Shown here one piece after another: positions 35,374 through 44,800 of a stretch of 64,000 bases of DNA. Source of the stretch: Firmicutes bacterium UBA5766. GTDB taxonomy: Bacteria > Bacillota > Desulfotomaculia > Desulfotomaculales > Nap2-2B. The notes beneath the pieces were generated by a model. The model did not search any database. It was not told the DNA's origin and saw only the letters and a program-made list of their open reading frames with translations. The position numbers and the translations under genes are program-made. Numbering within the stretch: position 1 is the first letter of the stretch; the number at the start of each line of letters is the position of its first letter. The stretch covers positions 24,359-88,358 of the forward strand of contig DIEU01000058.1 of the NCBI GenBank assembly GCA_002418775.1, read 5' to 3'.

Positions 35374-36133
35374 AGCTTACATATTCTTCCTGCAATGAAC
35401 CGATAAACTGCTTCAGCAGATTCCGGGATTCCCCCTGCGGCAATAACTCCAGGCAGTTTAACGCATCCTTAAAAAAGTCTTTAACCGCTTCGGAATTGCC
35501 GGGCATATCCTCCGCAAGGCCCAGGGCCATCCCCAGGTTGAACCCAAAGGATTCGAGTAAATCTAAATCTTCCTCAGGAGCGCCGGCCAGTTCGCCGCTG
35601 ATCCGGCAGCAAGCGGCAATTACCCGGCCAGATTCTTTTTCGATAACAGTCATGTTACTATCTGCTGATTGGGTCCCTTCTTGATCTGTTTTTATTTTAA
35701 GAATACACTTTTCATTAATCTGCCCAATCAACTCTGCGAAAGTGCGCAAATAGTTAAACAACCCCGCATCGCATAAGTTTACAAAAATCTGGCTGTAAAG
35801 ATAATCTCCTATCAAAACGGGCAGCTGGCAGTAATCCCTGAAGTAATCAATCTTTTCCATCAGGCCGTCGTTTTCGAGAACAATTTTATGTATCTGGGAA
35901 GCCGTATGGATAAACTGTAAAATTGCTGCCAAATAAACCACCTGCCTGCTTACGTTATTATAAAGATTGGCCGCAAGCAAGATCAGTCCCGGCCTGGTAT
36001 GGTTATTAACAGGGGAAAAATCCAGGCGCATGAGGTCTAAAAGGCTCCCCGCCCTAGTTTTAAAAGCCTTGGATAAAATGCTTTGTACGTGCTCCAACTC
36101 TTTGTTAAACGAAAGCAATACCTCTTCCACCAA
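35363..36133 (-). CDS. Degenerate polyprenyl diphosphate synthase-like protein
   Basis: This 256-residue all-helical protein keeps the outline of a trans-isoprenyl diphosphate synthase: FIHTASQIHKI near residues 74-84 (normally IHTASLIHDDV) and VLIGDYLYSQIF near 106-117 (normally GDYLLA). Both aspartate-rich motifs that bind Mg-diphosphate are lost: DDxxD is replaced by KIVLEND, and the second region reads GLAEDMPGN. It is likely catalytically dead and may be the regulatory partner (HepS-like role) of a heterodimeric synthase encoded elsewhere; that is inference. It stands directly before menG, like hepS in Bacillus. It starts at a TTG (36133) with GGGG ahead. It could instead be a decaying gene, but the frame is intact. 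Confidence 0.75.
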   Translation of the reverse strand: MVEEVLLSFNKELEHVQSILSKAFKTRAGSLLDLMRLDFSPVNNHTRPGLILLAANLYNNVSRQVVYLAAILQFIHTASQIHKIVLENDGLMEKIDYFRDYCQLPVLIGDYLYSQIFVNLCDAGLFNYLRTFAELIGQINEKCILKIKTDQEGTQSADSNMTVIEKESGRVIAACCRISGELAGAPEEDLDLLESFGFNLGMALGLAEDMPGNSEAVKDFFKDALNCLELLPQGESRNLLKQFIGSLQEEYVSYAK

Positions 36134-36208
36134 AATACCAACCCCTTAATAGGCAACTATATTAAAATTCTTTTAATGGATGACAATATCCTGCTCAGTT
36201 TATAAAAA

Positions 36209-36245
36209 GCAATGAGCCTTGCAATCCTTCAAGGCAGCAAGGCTC
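36209..36245 (-). terminator. Probable terminator of speD
   Basis: GAGCCTTGC (36237-36245 on minus) pairs with GCAAGGCTC over a 14-base loop, followed after ATTGC by five Ts. Confidence 0.65.
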
Positions 36246-36288
36246 CGCTAATCTTCTTTTAAGCGGGTACTAATAAAAATCCCCCCTA

Positions 36289-36666
36289 TTAATCCTGACC
36301 ACTGGCTAGCCCTTGCAGCGGCAAAATACCACGTTTTACTTCCTTTGCCGCCATTTCTTTGGCACAAAAATGATTTGTCAAATAATTGCAGGCGCCCCAG
36401 GGATCAACCCGATCACCACAGGTGAACACATCAACCGCCGCATAACCCAGTTCCGGCCATGTATGAATTGCCAGATGGGACTCTGAAATCACCACCACGC
36501 CGCTGATTCCCTGAGGGCTGAATCTATGGAATACGCTTTCTCTAACCTCTGCTCCTACTTCTTTAGCTGCGTTGACCATTATTTCCTCGACCATTTCCCT
36601 GTTGTTCAGAATGTCAAACTTACAGCCATAGATCTCAGCCAAAACGTGGCGGCCCAACTGTTTCAT
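36289..36666 (-). CDS. speD: S-adenosylmethionine decarboxylase proenzyme
   Basis: SpeD makes decarboxylated SAM for spermidine synthesis. The 125-residue class 1B proenzyme cleaves itself between Glu62 and Ser63 ([12 protein letters not shown] at 61-72), the Ser becoming the pyruvoyl cofactor. Also visible are the conserved Cys in [11 protein letters not shown] and GACNYL. The length matches Bacillus SpeH and Thermotoga SpeD. The ATG at 36666 has GGGGGAAG ahead. No speE lies next to it here. It is followed by a hairpin and then the degenerate synthase gene. Confidence 0.96.
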   Translation of the reverse strand: MKQLGRHVLAEIYGCKFDILNNREMVEEIMVNAAKEVGAEVRESVFHRFSPQGISGVVVISESHLAIHTWPELGYAAVDVFTCGDRVDPWGACNYLTNHFCAKEMAAKEVKRGILPLQGLASGQD

Positions 36667-36818
36667 CTACATATCTTCCCCCTTTTTTCTTTTTTAAAAA
36701 AAAGAGTGCTGGAATATGCCATTTTCCTGACAAATCTATATAAATGCCAGGTTTTCTGGCCATTCCAACCAAATAAAATTGTAACACAAGATCGTTAGAT
36801 GTCAAATATAAATTTAGA

Positions 36819-39071
36819 TTACTTTTGTTCCTGCAGAACAAGATAGACTATTGGCGGAGCTCCAAAGATCATGGTCGTCGCGGCGGCCACTATTCCCGCG
36901 TCGTTGAATATCAAAGCCACAATGCTTGCCGTAACAACACCGGCGAATCCCTTGTATAAGTCGGGGTACCTTTTTTTTATCGTGGTCATAACACCCACCG
37001 GCCTGTAGAACAAGAGAGCAAGGCTTACCAGGCTGGCGATAAAAATCCGGGTCCAAATCGTATACCTGATCAATTTCAGATTCATTTCAGTCTTACGCAC
37101 AATTATGTTTTGTATCTCCTGCCAGCCTCCGGATAAAATCAAGGACGCGTTCCTCCCGAAGTGCGACTGGAGTTCGGCGGGCCTGAGCAGATCAATTGCC
37201 GGTATTACAACTACCAGACCTATAATTATGACAGCAAGGTAAATGACGGTGCGCAGCTTGAACTTTACGTTGCAGAGCAGCAAAAAAGTAACCGCCAATG
37301 CGGCAACCGAGACGATAGCCCCGCCCATCTTGGAGCCCAGGGCTGGTGAAGCCAATACAAAAACGGTAACCAGAAAGGCGATTCCCGTCAAAACCAGCAG
37401 TACTTTCCGGTAACGCTCAATCTTGCTCATTAGGGCCGTGCAGCCGATAATTAAAGAGCCCATTAACACTCCCATGTATTCGTTTCCAATCCCGTAGAAG
37501 CGTGCGCCGGCTATCGGGTCATAGCTCATTATCGAAGTCTTCTGAAGAGGCGACCCAATGGCTGTGTCCAGGATCAGCAGTCCGGCGGTGGCCAGACTTA
37601 GAAAAATAAACGAACCGAGGTTATGGCGGCGCTCAAACCACCAGGCCAGACAGGCAATCCAGACTGTCAGCAGGAACAGTTCCAGCGTCAAAACAGGAAA
37701 TGAGGGCTGGGGTAAAAGAGCAAGCAGCAAATAAACAAGCGGGACTGCCATCACGGATAATAAAAATGGCTGAAGCAGCCGGGCAGCTTTCTTATGGGCA
37801 AGGATAAAATAAAGACTTGCCAGCAACAGGCCTATCTGGTAAACACAGTACCCCTTTTGAAAGATGCTCCGTGCATTGTATGTCAGAGTCAGCTGTTTCT
37901 TCATGGCGACAAGTTTGTTGATCTGGTTTTCCGCTTTCACCCAGAGCAGGTTCTGGCCGTTCATCCATTCGGGCTTTTCTAAGCCGAGAAAAGCCAGGAT
38001 TGTCGGGGCCAGGTCGGTATTCATTATTATTCCCTGTCTTTTAGTTGTCGGTGAGAACAGAAAGCCTTCCCGCACTCCTGCGCCAACTGCTAAAATTGCA
38101 GAAAGATAATCATTCTCTTCTCCGGCGCCTTTCCCCGGCGTAGGGGTAACAATCAGCAGAAGATCCCTGTCCGGATCCAGGCGGTTCGCTACTTTTTCAA
38201 TAAACTGATCAATCCTTTGCATTGTCCGCTTACGTTCAGCGGCCCAGACCGGATCAGATACATAGTTACGAAATTCCTCCAGCCTGGACAGATCGCCTGT
38301 TTCAATTACTGTCAGAGCCGTATCACCGGGTAAACGGTCCATCTCCTGGAGAACCCGGGCATAATTTGTACGATACCCGCCTGGAAAACGGTCATCCATC
38401 TTTTCAAGCAGGGAAACGCTCACATCACCATAGTCCGCCAGTCCGTACCTATCCATGGCAACGGACAGAACCTCACGGCGGCAGCCAATAATTATATCAG
38501 AATTGCCGAGGACAGCTGTTTTTAAGCCCGCTTCGTGCAGACAATCGCCCAAAGCTCCCGGTACGGCGGGATAAGGAAGTTCGCTGTTTAGCTGACCAAA
38601 CCTGGCGATATCAAGCTGGACAACCGCCGAAGGAGAAACTTTCCTGCCCGTACGCCTGTAGTACTCAAGCCCTGCAGGCCCGTTATCCTGCGCTTCTTTT
38701 GCGTTTAAACCCATTGTATACGTACCTGTTGCTATGATATGTGAACCGGCTCCAATTGTGGCATATGTATTTTCCGAAGAAAGGTTATTACCGGCGGTAT
38801 TACAATTCATCAGACTGATGGCGCCGTTTTGAATAATTTTATGAAAGCCGGTGAGTGAGGGATCACTGAGATCTTCTAAAACCATCCGGTCGACAATCAC
38901 CATAACGACCTTGTTTTGCTTCGAAGGGCTGGATGTTACGAGTCTGGCTGTGCCGTCTTCCGTGCCGGGACTTACATTCTGCATTGCAGCGCCCGGCCAT
39001 CCCAGAGCGGGAAAACCTGTCAGCAGGGAAATAAAAATCAATAGTACAATAGTAAGCCTACTCTTTTTCAT
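36819..39071 (-). CDS. Membrane protein with alkaline-phosphatase-superfamily domain
   Basis: This 750-residue protein has a signal peptide (residues 5-25). An extracellular domain (about 52-385) of the alkaline phosphatase / phosphoglycerate mutase superfamily follows: KVVMVIVDRMVLEDL metal-binding Asp region, then SSENTYATIGAGSHI around the nucleophile position, and later LLLIVTPTPGKGAGEENDYLS and MNTDLAPTILAFLG. After this come 9-10 membrane helices (about 410-745), including YDPIAGARFYGIGNEYMGVL. Its substrate is unknown. The neighbour on the same strand is a family 4 glycosyltransferase, so envelope glycan or lipid modification is plausible. The ATG at 39071 gives a good signal peptide. 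Confidence 0.8.
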   Translation of the reverse strand: MKKSRLTIVLLIFISLLTGFPALGWPGAAMQNVSPGTEDGTARLVTSSPSKQNKVVMVIVDRMVLEDLSDPSLTGFHKIIQNGAISLMNCNTAGNNLSSENTYATIGAGSHIIATGTYTMGLNAKEAQDNGPAGLEYYRRTGRKVSPSAVVQLDIARFGQLNSELPYPAVPGALGDCLHEAGLKTAVLGNSDIIIGCRREVLSVAMDRYGLADYGDVSVSLLEKMDDRFPGGYRTNYARVLQEMDRLPGDTALTVIETGDLSRLEEFRNYVSDPVWAAERKRTMQRIDQFIEKVANRLDPDRDLLLIVTPTPGKGAGEENDYLSAILAVGAGVREGFLFSPTTKRQGIIMNTDLAPTILAFLGLEKPEWMNGQNLLWVKAENQINKLVAMKKQLTLTYNARSIFQKGYCVYQIGLLLASLYFILAHKKAARLLQPFLLSVMAVPLVYLLLALLPQPSFPVLTLELFLLTVWIACLAWWFERRHNLGSFIFLSLATAGLLILDTAIGSPLQKTSIMSYDPIAGARFYGIGNEYMGVLMGSLIIGCTALMSKIERYRKVLLVLTGIAFLVTVFVLASPALGSKMGGAIVSVAALAVTFLLLCNVKFKLRTVIYLAVIIIGLVVVIPAIDLLRPAELQSHFGRNASLILSGGWQEIQNIIVRKTEMNLKLIRYTIWTRIFIASLVSLALLFYRPVGVMTTIKKRYPDLYKGFAGVVTASIVALIFNDAGIVAAATTMIFGAPPIVYLVLQEQK

Positions 39072-39104
39072 TTTTATTTAAGTACCTTAAATTCGATTTT
39101 TAAA

Positions 39105-40244
39105 TTAAATAAAGCCTCTGTTTGAAAGGAGGTTCTTATATTCCTCTTCAACCTTGCGAACCATAACGGCTGCCGTGAATTTTTCTTTGACCAGCGCTTT
39201 ACCCGCCTGTCCTATAGCAGCGGCTTTATCGGAATCGGACAATAAGGAAGCCACTGCAATGGCAAGCCCGGCTGGATCGGCCGGCTCAACAAGCAGACCG
39301 TTAATATTATCCCGGATAATTTCAGGAACGCCGCCCACCCTGGTGGCAACCACCGGACGGCCGGCGGCAAGAGCCTCAAGTATGGTTAAAGGAAATCCTT
39401 CGGTCAGCGAAGAGAGCACGAAAACGTCAAGGGCGGGCAAAAGGAAAGGAACATCGTCCCTTTCACCGGTAAAAACAACCTTGTCTCTTATACCAAGCGA
39501 CAACGCTTCTTCTTCCAGCTGCCGGTGAAGCGGCCCATCCCCGATGACAACGAAATTAACATTGTAATCCCCGGCCAGCATAGCGGCAGCCTGTAAAAAA
39601 TAAGTCACCCCTTTCTGGGGAGCAAGACGGGCAACCATGCCGACAGCCTGCCCGGAAAGGGGAAGATCCAGGTTTCGCAGGGTAAAACAACGCCTTACCT
39701 GTGTTTCAAACAATTCTGTTTCGATTCCATTCTGAATTGTTACGACCTTGTCTTGATCCAGATTTTCTCTTTTAATTAGTTCATCGCGCAAGGCTTCAGA
39801 AACAGTAATCAACCGGTCAGTATACCTGTTCAGCAACCGTTCGGCAAAAGCAAACAAAGACTTTTTCCAGAAAGGCCACGCTTCATAAAATATTGAATTA
39901 TGCGCGGTTAGAAAAACAAGCGGAGTACCCGCCAACCTCGCCGCCACACGTCCGACAAGTCCGGCCTTTGAGCTGTGCGCATGCAGAATAGTGATTCTCT
40001 CATCTTTTAAGATACCGGCCAGTTGCTTTATAATACGCAAATCACTTAACGGAGAAAGTTCACCCCGGATAGGCAGTTCAATGGTCTTAAAAGCTAATGA
40101 GGTCAGATCCCTGGCCATATATCCGGGACAAGCCACTATAGGGTCGAACAATTCCCTGTCACAGTGTCTTAAAAGGGAAAGCAGGTGGTTTTTCATCCCC
40201 CCGGCGGCTGGGCGGATTAAGTGCAAAACACGGAATTTCTTCAT
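39105..40244 (-). CDS. Family 4 glycosyltransferase
   Basis: This is a 379-residue GT-B glycosyltransferase. The N-terminal lobe opens VLHLIRPAAGGMKNHLLSLL (with GG-M-NH pattern) and has HAHSSKAGLVGRVAARLAGT. The C-terminal lobe shows GMVARLAPQKGVTYFL, FVVIGDGPL and the EX7E motif SLTEGFPLTILEALAAGRPV. It is a retaining sugar transferase acting at the inner membrane face. It is clearly similar in pattern to the one at 15423-16553, and may act on the same or a related glycan. It precedes the AlkP-domain membrane protein by 33 bases. The donor sugar is unknown. Confidence 0.9.
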   Translation of the reverse strand: MKKFRVLHLIRPAAGGMKNHLLSLLRHCDRELFDPIVACPGYMARDLTSLAFKTIELPIRGELSPLSDLRIIKQLAGILKDERITILHAHSSKAGLVGRVAARLAGTPLVFLTAHNSIFYEAWPFWKKSLFAFAERLLNRYTDRLITVSEALRDELIKRENLDQDKVVTIQNGIETELFETQVRRCFTLRNLDLPLSGQAVGMVARLAPQKGVTYFLQAAAMLAGDYNVNFVVIGDGPLHRQLEEEALSLGIRDKVVFTGERDDVPFLLPALDVFVLSSLTEGFPLTILEALAAGRPVVATRVGGVPEIIRDNINGLLVEPADPAGLAIAVASLLSDSDKAAAIGQAGKALVKEKFTAAVMVRKVEEEYKNLLSNRGFI

Positions 40245-40300
40245 CAGTTTCCTCCCTGGCTTAATTGCTGTAAACTTAAAAAACCAGGATTTACCCTTTT

Positions 40301-41767
40301 TTACTTATTTTTAAGCCAGTAGACTGCCTTTTCCAGCCTTTCAACGCATTTTTCTTTGCCAAGGGCAACCATTATATCAAACAATCCCGGCCCCATTGTT
40401 TTGCCGGAAAGGGCGAGGCGCGTCGGATGAATCAGGGACCCGCCGGAGATACCGAGATTTTCTATTAAATTGCGGTAAGCCATTTCGACACCCGGCAGAT
40501 CAAAGCAGGGAATCATTTTAATTGCTTCCTTCCCTTGATCAAGCAATTCAGCTGTCCCTTCCCTGTTAAAAAACTTTTTAACTCCCTTTTCATCATAGTT
40601 AAAATCATCTATGTAAAAATATGAGGATGCGTCAGCCAGCTCAGCAAGGGTGTGCACCCGGGTACGCACCACTTCGGAAACCTTTTTGATATAGGAAAAG
40701 GTTTCCTCGTCAGGATTGCCTTTAATAAAATCTCGCGCCTGTAAAAACGGAACCACTTCCCGGGCAATCCTTTCCGGTTCAAAGGAGCATAAGTACTGCG
40801 CATTTAACCAGGTCAGCTTTCTTGTATCATATATGGCCGCCGATTTAGAGATTGCTTCAAGAGAAAACAAACTGATGATTTCATCCGCCGTCATCATCTC
40901 CCTGTCATCACCCGGAGACCATCCAAGCAGGGCCAGATAATTTACCAGAGCCTCGGGGAAATAACCTTCCAGGCGGAATTCATCAACACTTGTCGCTCCG
41001 TGCCGTTTGGAGAGTTTGGAGCGGTCAGGCGCAAGAATCATCGGCACATGAGCGAAAATAGGTTCCTTAAACCCGAGCGCCCTATACAGCAGTATTTGCT
41101 TGGGGGTATTGGAAAGATGCTCTTCGGCGCGTATAACATGAGTTACGCGCATAAGGCTGTCATCTACAACACAGGCAAAGTTATAGGTTGGAAGACCGTT
41201 CGATTTTACAATAATGAAATCATCCATGGTCTTGTTCTCGAATTCAACGGCGCCCCTGATTAAATCGTTCACTACTGTTGTGCCTTCCTGCGGCATTTTC
41301 ACACGCAGTACGAAGCTGATACCCCTGGCTTCCCGTTCCATTTGCTCCTCCCGGCTAAGCAGGCGGCACCTTCCGTCGTAGCGCGGCGCAAGGCCTTTTT
41401 TCTGCGCCTGTTCCCTCTGCTGGGCCAACTCCGCCGGCGTACAGTAACATTTATAAACTGCGCCGCTTTCCAACAGGCGGTCTGCCTGCTCCCTGTATAA
41501 GTCAAACCTCTCCGACTGCCTGTACGGACCTGATAAACCTGATGTACCCGGCCCTTCATCCCATTTAAGGCCCAGCCAGTCAAGGCAGCTAAAAATACCC
41601 GCCTCAGCTTCCTCAAGGTTTCTTTCCAGGTCTGTATCCTCTAAGCGAAGGATAAAAACACCGCTGTTTTTTCTTGCAAAAAGCCAGTTGAACAACGCCG
41701 TTCTTGCTCCTCCTATATGAAGGTTCCCCGTCGGGCTCGGCGCAAAGCGAACACGAATTTGTTCCAT
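40301..41767 (-). CDS. gltX: Glutamyl-tRNA synthetase
   Basis: This 488-residue class I aminoacyl-tRNA synthetase loads glutamate on tRNA(Glu). In many Firmicutes it also charges tRNA(Gln), later corrected by GatCAB. HIGH is seen as HIGG (residues 17-20: RFAPSPTGNLHIGGARTALF) and KMSKS as SKLSKRHG near 250. The length is typical. The ATG at 41767 has a GGGAG site. Its promoter carries a strong dyad. The discriminating type cannot be read with certainty from sequence by eye. Confidence 0.96.
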   Translation of the reverse strand: MEQIRVRFAPSPTGNLHIGGARTALFNWLFARKNSGVFILRLEDTDLERNLEEAEAGIFSCLDWLGLKWDEGPGTSGLSGPYRQSERFDLYREQADRLLESGAVYKCYCTPAELAQQREQAQKKGLAPRYDGRCRLLSREEQMEREARGISFVLRVKMPQEGTTVVNDLIRGAVEFENKTMDDFIIVKSNGLPTYNFACVVDDSLMRVTHVIRAEEHLSNTPKQILLYRALGFKEPIFAHVPMILAPDRSKLSKRHGATSVDEFRLEGYFPEALVNYLALLGWSPGDDREMMTADEIISLFSLEAISKSAAIYDTRKLTWLNAQYLCSFEPERIAREVVPFLQARDFIKGNPDEETFSYIKKVSEVVRTRVHTLAELADASSYFYIDDFNYDEKGVKKFFNREGTAELLDQGKEAIKMIPCFDLPGVEMAYRNLIENLGISGGSLIHPTRLALSGKTMGPGLFDIMVALGKEKCVERLEKAVYWLKNK

Positions 41768-41801
41768 AATACAGCTCCCTTAAACATATTTGCCAGGCAC
41801 A

Positions 41802-41832
41802 ATTATACTACCCAATAACTTTACCGTAAAGT
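41802..41832 (-). promoter_or_regulatory. gltX promoter with a 7-1-7 dyad over the -35
   Basis: TTTACG (41825-41830), 17 bp and a perfect TATAAT (41802-41807) on the minus strand. A perfect palindrome (ACTTTAC, one base, GTAAAGT; 41818-41832) covers the -35, as expected for a repressor or activator site. Confidence 0.6.
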
Positions 41833-41888
41833 CGTATGGGGTCAGCGCCCTGCTGACTTTGGCATAAGGACTGTTTTTCTATCAGCTT

Positions 41889-44800
41889 TTACAGCCTGTA
41901 TGGTCCCGCTCCAAAGAAGTATAAAAATCTTTCTTTGACGGGCAGCATCAAAACAGATTGGGCAGCCCTGGCATACATTTCAATTTGAATACGGTAGCGC
42001 GCCGCCAACTCTTTCATTCTTTCCCAATCACCGGGTCTAATATAATCTGTTTTATAATCAATAACCACAAGAGCCCTCTCTTCCTCTAAAAGACAGTCAA
42101 TGATACCCTGAACTACAACTGTCTGCTCAACAAAAGCCGGGGATGCAGCCAGGCTTCTTCCAGACTGGGAATCACCTTCAACAGAGCAGGAATATATTTC
42201 ATGGGCAGGAACAGCGATAAGAAAAGGGGTTTCCCGGTATATTTTATTTGCCGAAAGCACTCTTTCGCCAAGCGGTGATTCGAAGAAAGCCAGAAGATGG
42301 TCCGGATTTACAACATCAGCCTGGCCTTGTGTGAGGATTTCCCGTTTCTGCAAATCGGCGATTTGATCACAGATGCTTTCTCTTGTTAACTGTCCGTCCA
42401 TGTTTAGATGCCGCATAACCAGGTGTAAGGCGCTTCCCTTCTCCGCGCCGGTCAAGATGCTTGTTTTTTGTAAAAAATTCGGCCGCCTGGCGCCCTGACT
42501 GTGAGATACTTTCTCCTCCGGGGAAACCAGCCGCGAATTGTCCTCGTCACTGTACAATGAATATTCCCTTAAATCTGTTACAGTTAATTTTGCCGGTTTG
42601 ACCGAGACGCAGTTTAAAGGATAACGCCAGCCGAGCAGATGTTCTATTTTCTCTTCGTCTCCGCTTTCCCCGTCAAGGAGTTCGAGTTTCCGCACCTTTT
42701 CAAGTATCCCGGCGGACTGTGAAGCCGGTTCCTCCTCTGCAACCGGTACTTTATAATCATCACCGCAGATTTTTATTTCCCAGCGGGAAAAATCATCAAA
42801 AGTATTCAAATTCAGGTTAAGACCGGCGGTTTGACGAAGAGATACCGCATCACGGCGCCTGATCAGGGCGGCGCCCAGCAGGTCAAGAAAAGACCTGGCG
42901 GAAATCAAATACGGTTCAAAGGGCTGCTTTTCCCTGACATCTCCGGCATTGGACCATTTCATAGCTTCTTTCCGGAGATCGGAGACACGGCCGATTAAAA
43001 TAAGCTTTTCACGTGCCCGTGTCATAGCAACATATAGAATCCGCAGTTCCTCCGCTATGGTTTCCATTTTGAGGGCAGCCTTCAAAGCCAGTTTCGGCAG
43101 AGTAGGGCAGCTGTACCTGCCGGTCACATTAACGAGCTGCGGGCCGATGCCAAGCTTTTTATGAAGAAGGACATTCCTGTTCAAATCCTGGAAATTAAAC
43201 GATCTGTCCAGGCCTGCTATAAACACTACGGGAAACTCCAGACCTTTGCTCTTATGGATGCTCATTATTCTGACCACGTCTTCGTTTTCCCCAAGCGCTC
43301 TTGCGGAACCGAGGTCGCGGTTGTTCTGTTGAAGGCGCTCAATATATTTAAGAAAACGGTATAATCCCCGAAAAACAGTTCCTTCATACTGACAGGCCCT
43401 GTCATAAAGAGCACGCAGGTTAGCCTGGCGCTGGTCTCCTCCGGGCAGTCCGCCGGCGTAATCGTAATAACCGGTCTTACGGTATATATCGTGAATCAGG
43501 TCCGGCAAACGGCATTGTCGCGACATGGTACGCCACCGTTTCAGCATAGCCAAAAAAGCAACCAGCCTGCCGGTCAATTCATCGGAAGGCATCCCGGCGG
43601 CGGCCAGCACTGCGTCGTAGAAATCGCCTTCTTTCCGGCAAAGGCGTATTTTAGCCATTCCTTCAACCCCGATTCCGACGAGGGGGGACCTTAAGACACC
43701 GGCTAAAGGTATATCCTGCCTTGGGTTATCTATAACAGAAAGCAGGGAAATGATTGTCCTTACTTCAGATGCCTGGAAATAACCTGCGGCAGACTCGGCG
43801 TAAGCCGGAATACCCGCCGCACTGAATTCCTCAAGGAATATTCCTGCTGTCTGTACGGTACTCCGCATTAAAACAGCCATATCCCTGTATGATAAACTTT
43901 TGCCCTCCCGCCTCGCTTCAGCGATCATTTCCTTGATCATACCGGCAACATACCTTGCTTCAACCCACCTTCCTTCAATTACCTCAAAAGAATCCCAAAC
44001 GGTGTCTTCCTGTAATTCGCCGCCACCGCTTTCCCCGCTTTCCTCCAATACATCTTCGTCAGCGGGCGGTTCAGCGCTACGCAGGCCGGAATTCAGGAGG
44101 TGAAACTCGATGGCGTCGTTTGAAAAGGACGGTTTCAGCTTTTCGGACGGACGGGCTGCGCCAAATTTGAGCGGGCTTCTGCTGTAATCAATTTCGCCGG
44201 CGCCCGGCGTCATCATCAGCGCAAAAATAAAGTTTACGCCGTCAATTATGTTTTTCGTGCTCCGCATGTTGTTCGTCAGGCAAAGGGCTATCCCCGGATA
44301 ACCGCAGTTTTTCGACTGATCAGCCGGACTTTTTAAAGGTATAAACAAGTTTTGCCGGGCCTGAAAAAGTCCGGGCTCGGCCAATCTGAACCTGTAGATG
44401 CTCTGTTTTACATCGCCGACCATAAACAGATTCGATCCTTTGGCGCTCTGACGGGAAACCAGGTTTAGAATAGCATCCTGGACCTCATTAATATCCTGGT
44501 ACTCGTCTACCAGCACATGGTCAAAACGCCCCTGCAGCTTAAGGGCAACTTCCGACGGAACCAGATCATCCGGCTCATTCCCCGGAACTCTTAAAATTTG
44601 GAGCGCGTATTGCTCCAAATCGCTGAAATCAACAACACCCTGAGCCTTTTTAATCTGCCGGTACATTTCATCGAAATCCAGAACCAGTTCAACCAGTTCG
44701 TTAACCAGAGGAGCGACAGTTTCCAGTTCGGAAAGATATTCACCGGGTTCCCGCGAGAAAAACTCCTCAGCCAGACTTTTAAGATTCCTTTTAGCCCTCT

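Noticed and set aside
41841..41857. GTCAGC/GCTGAC hairpin between addA and gltX
   Set aside because: No T-run on either strand, so not called as a terminator.
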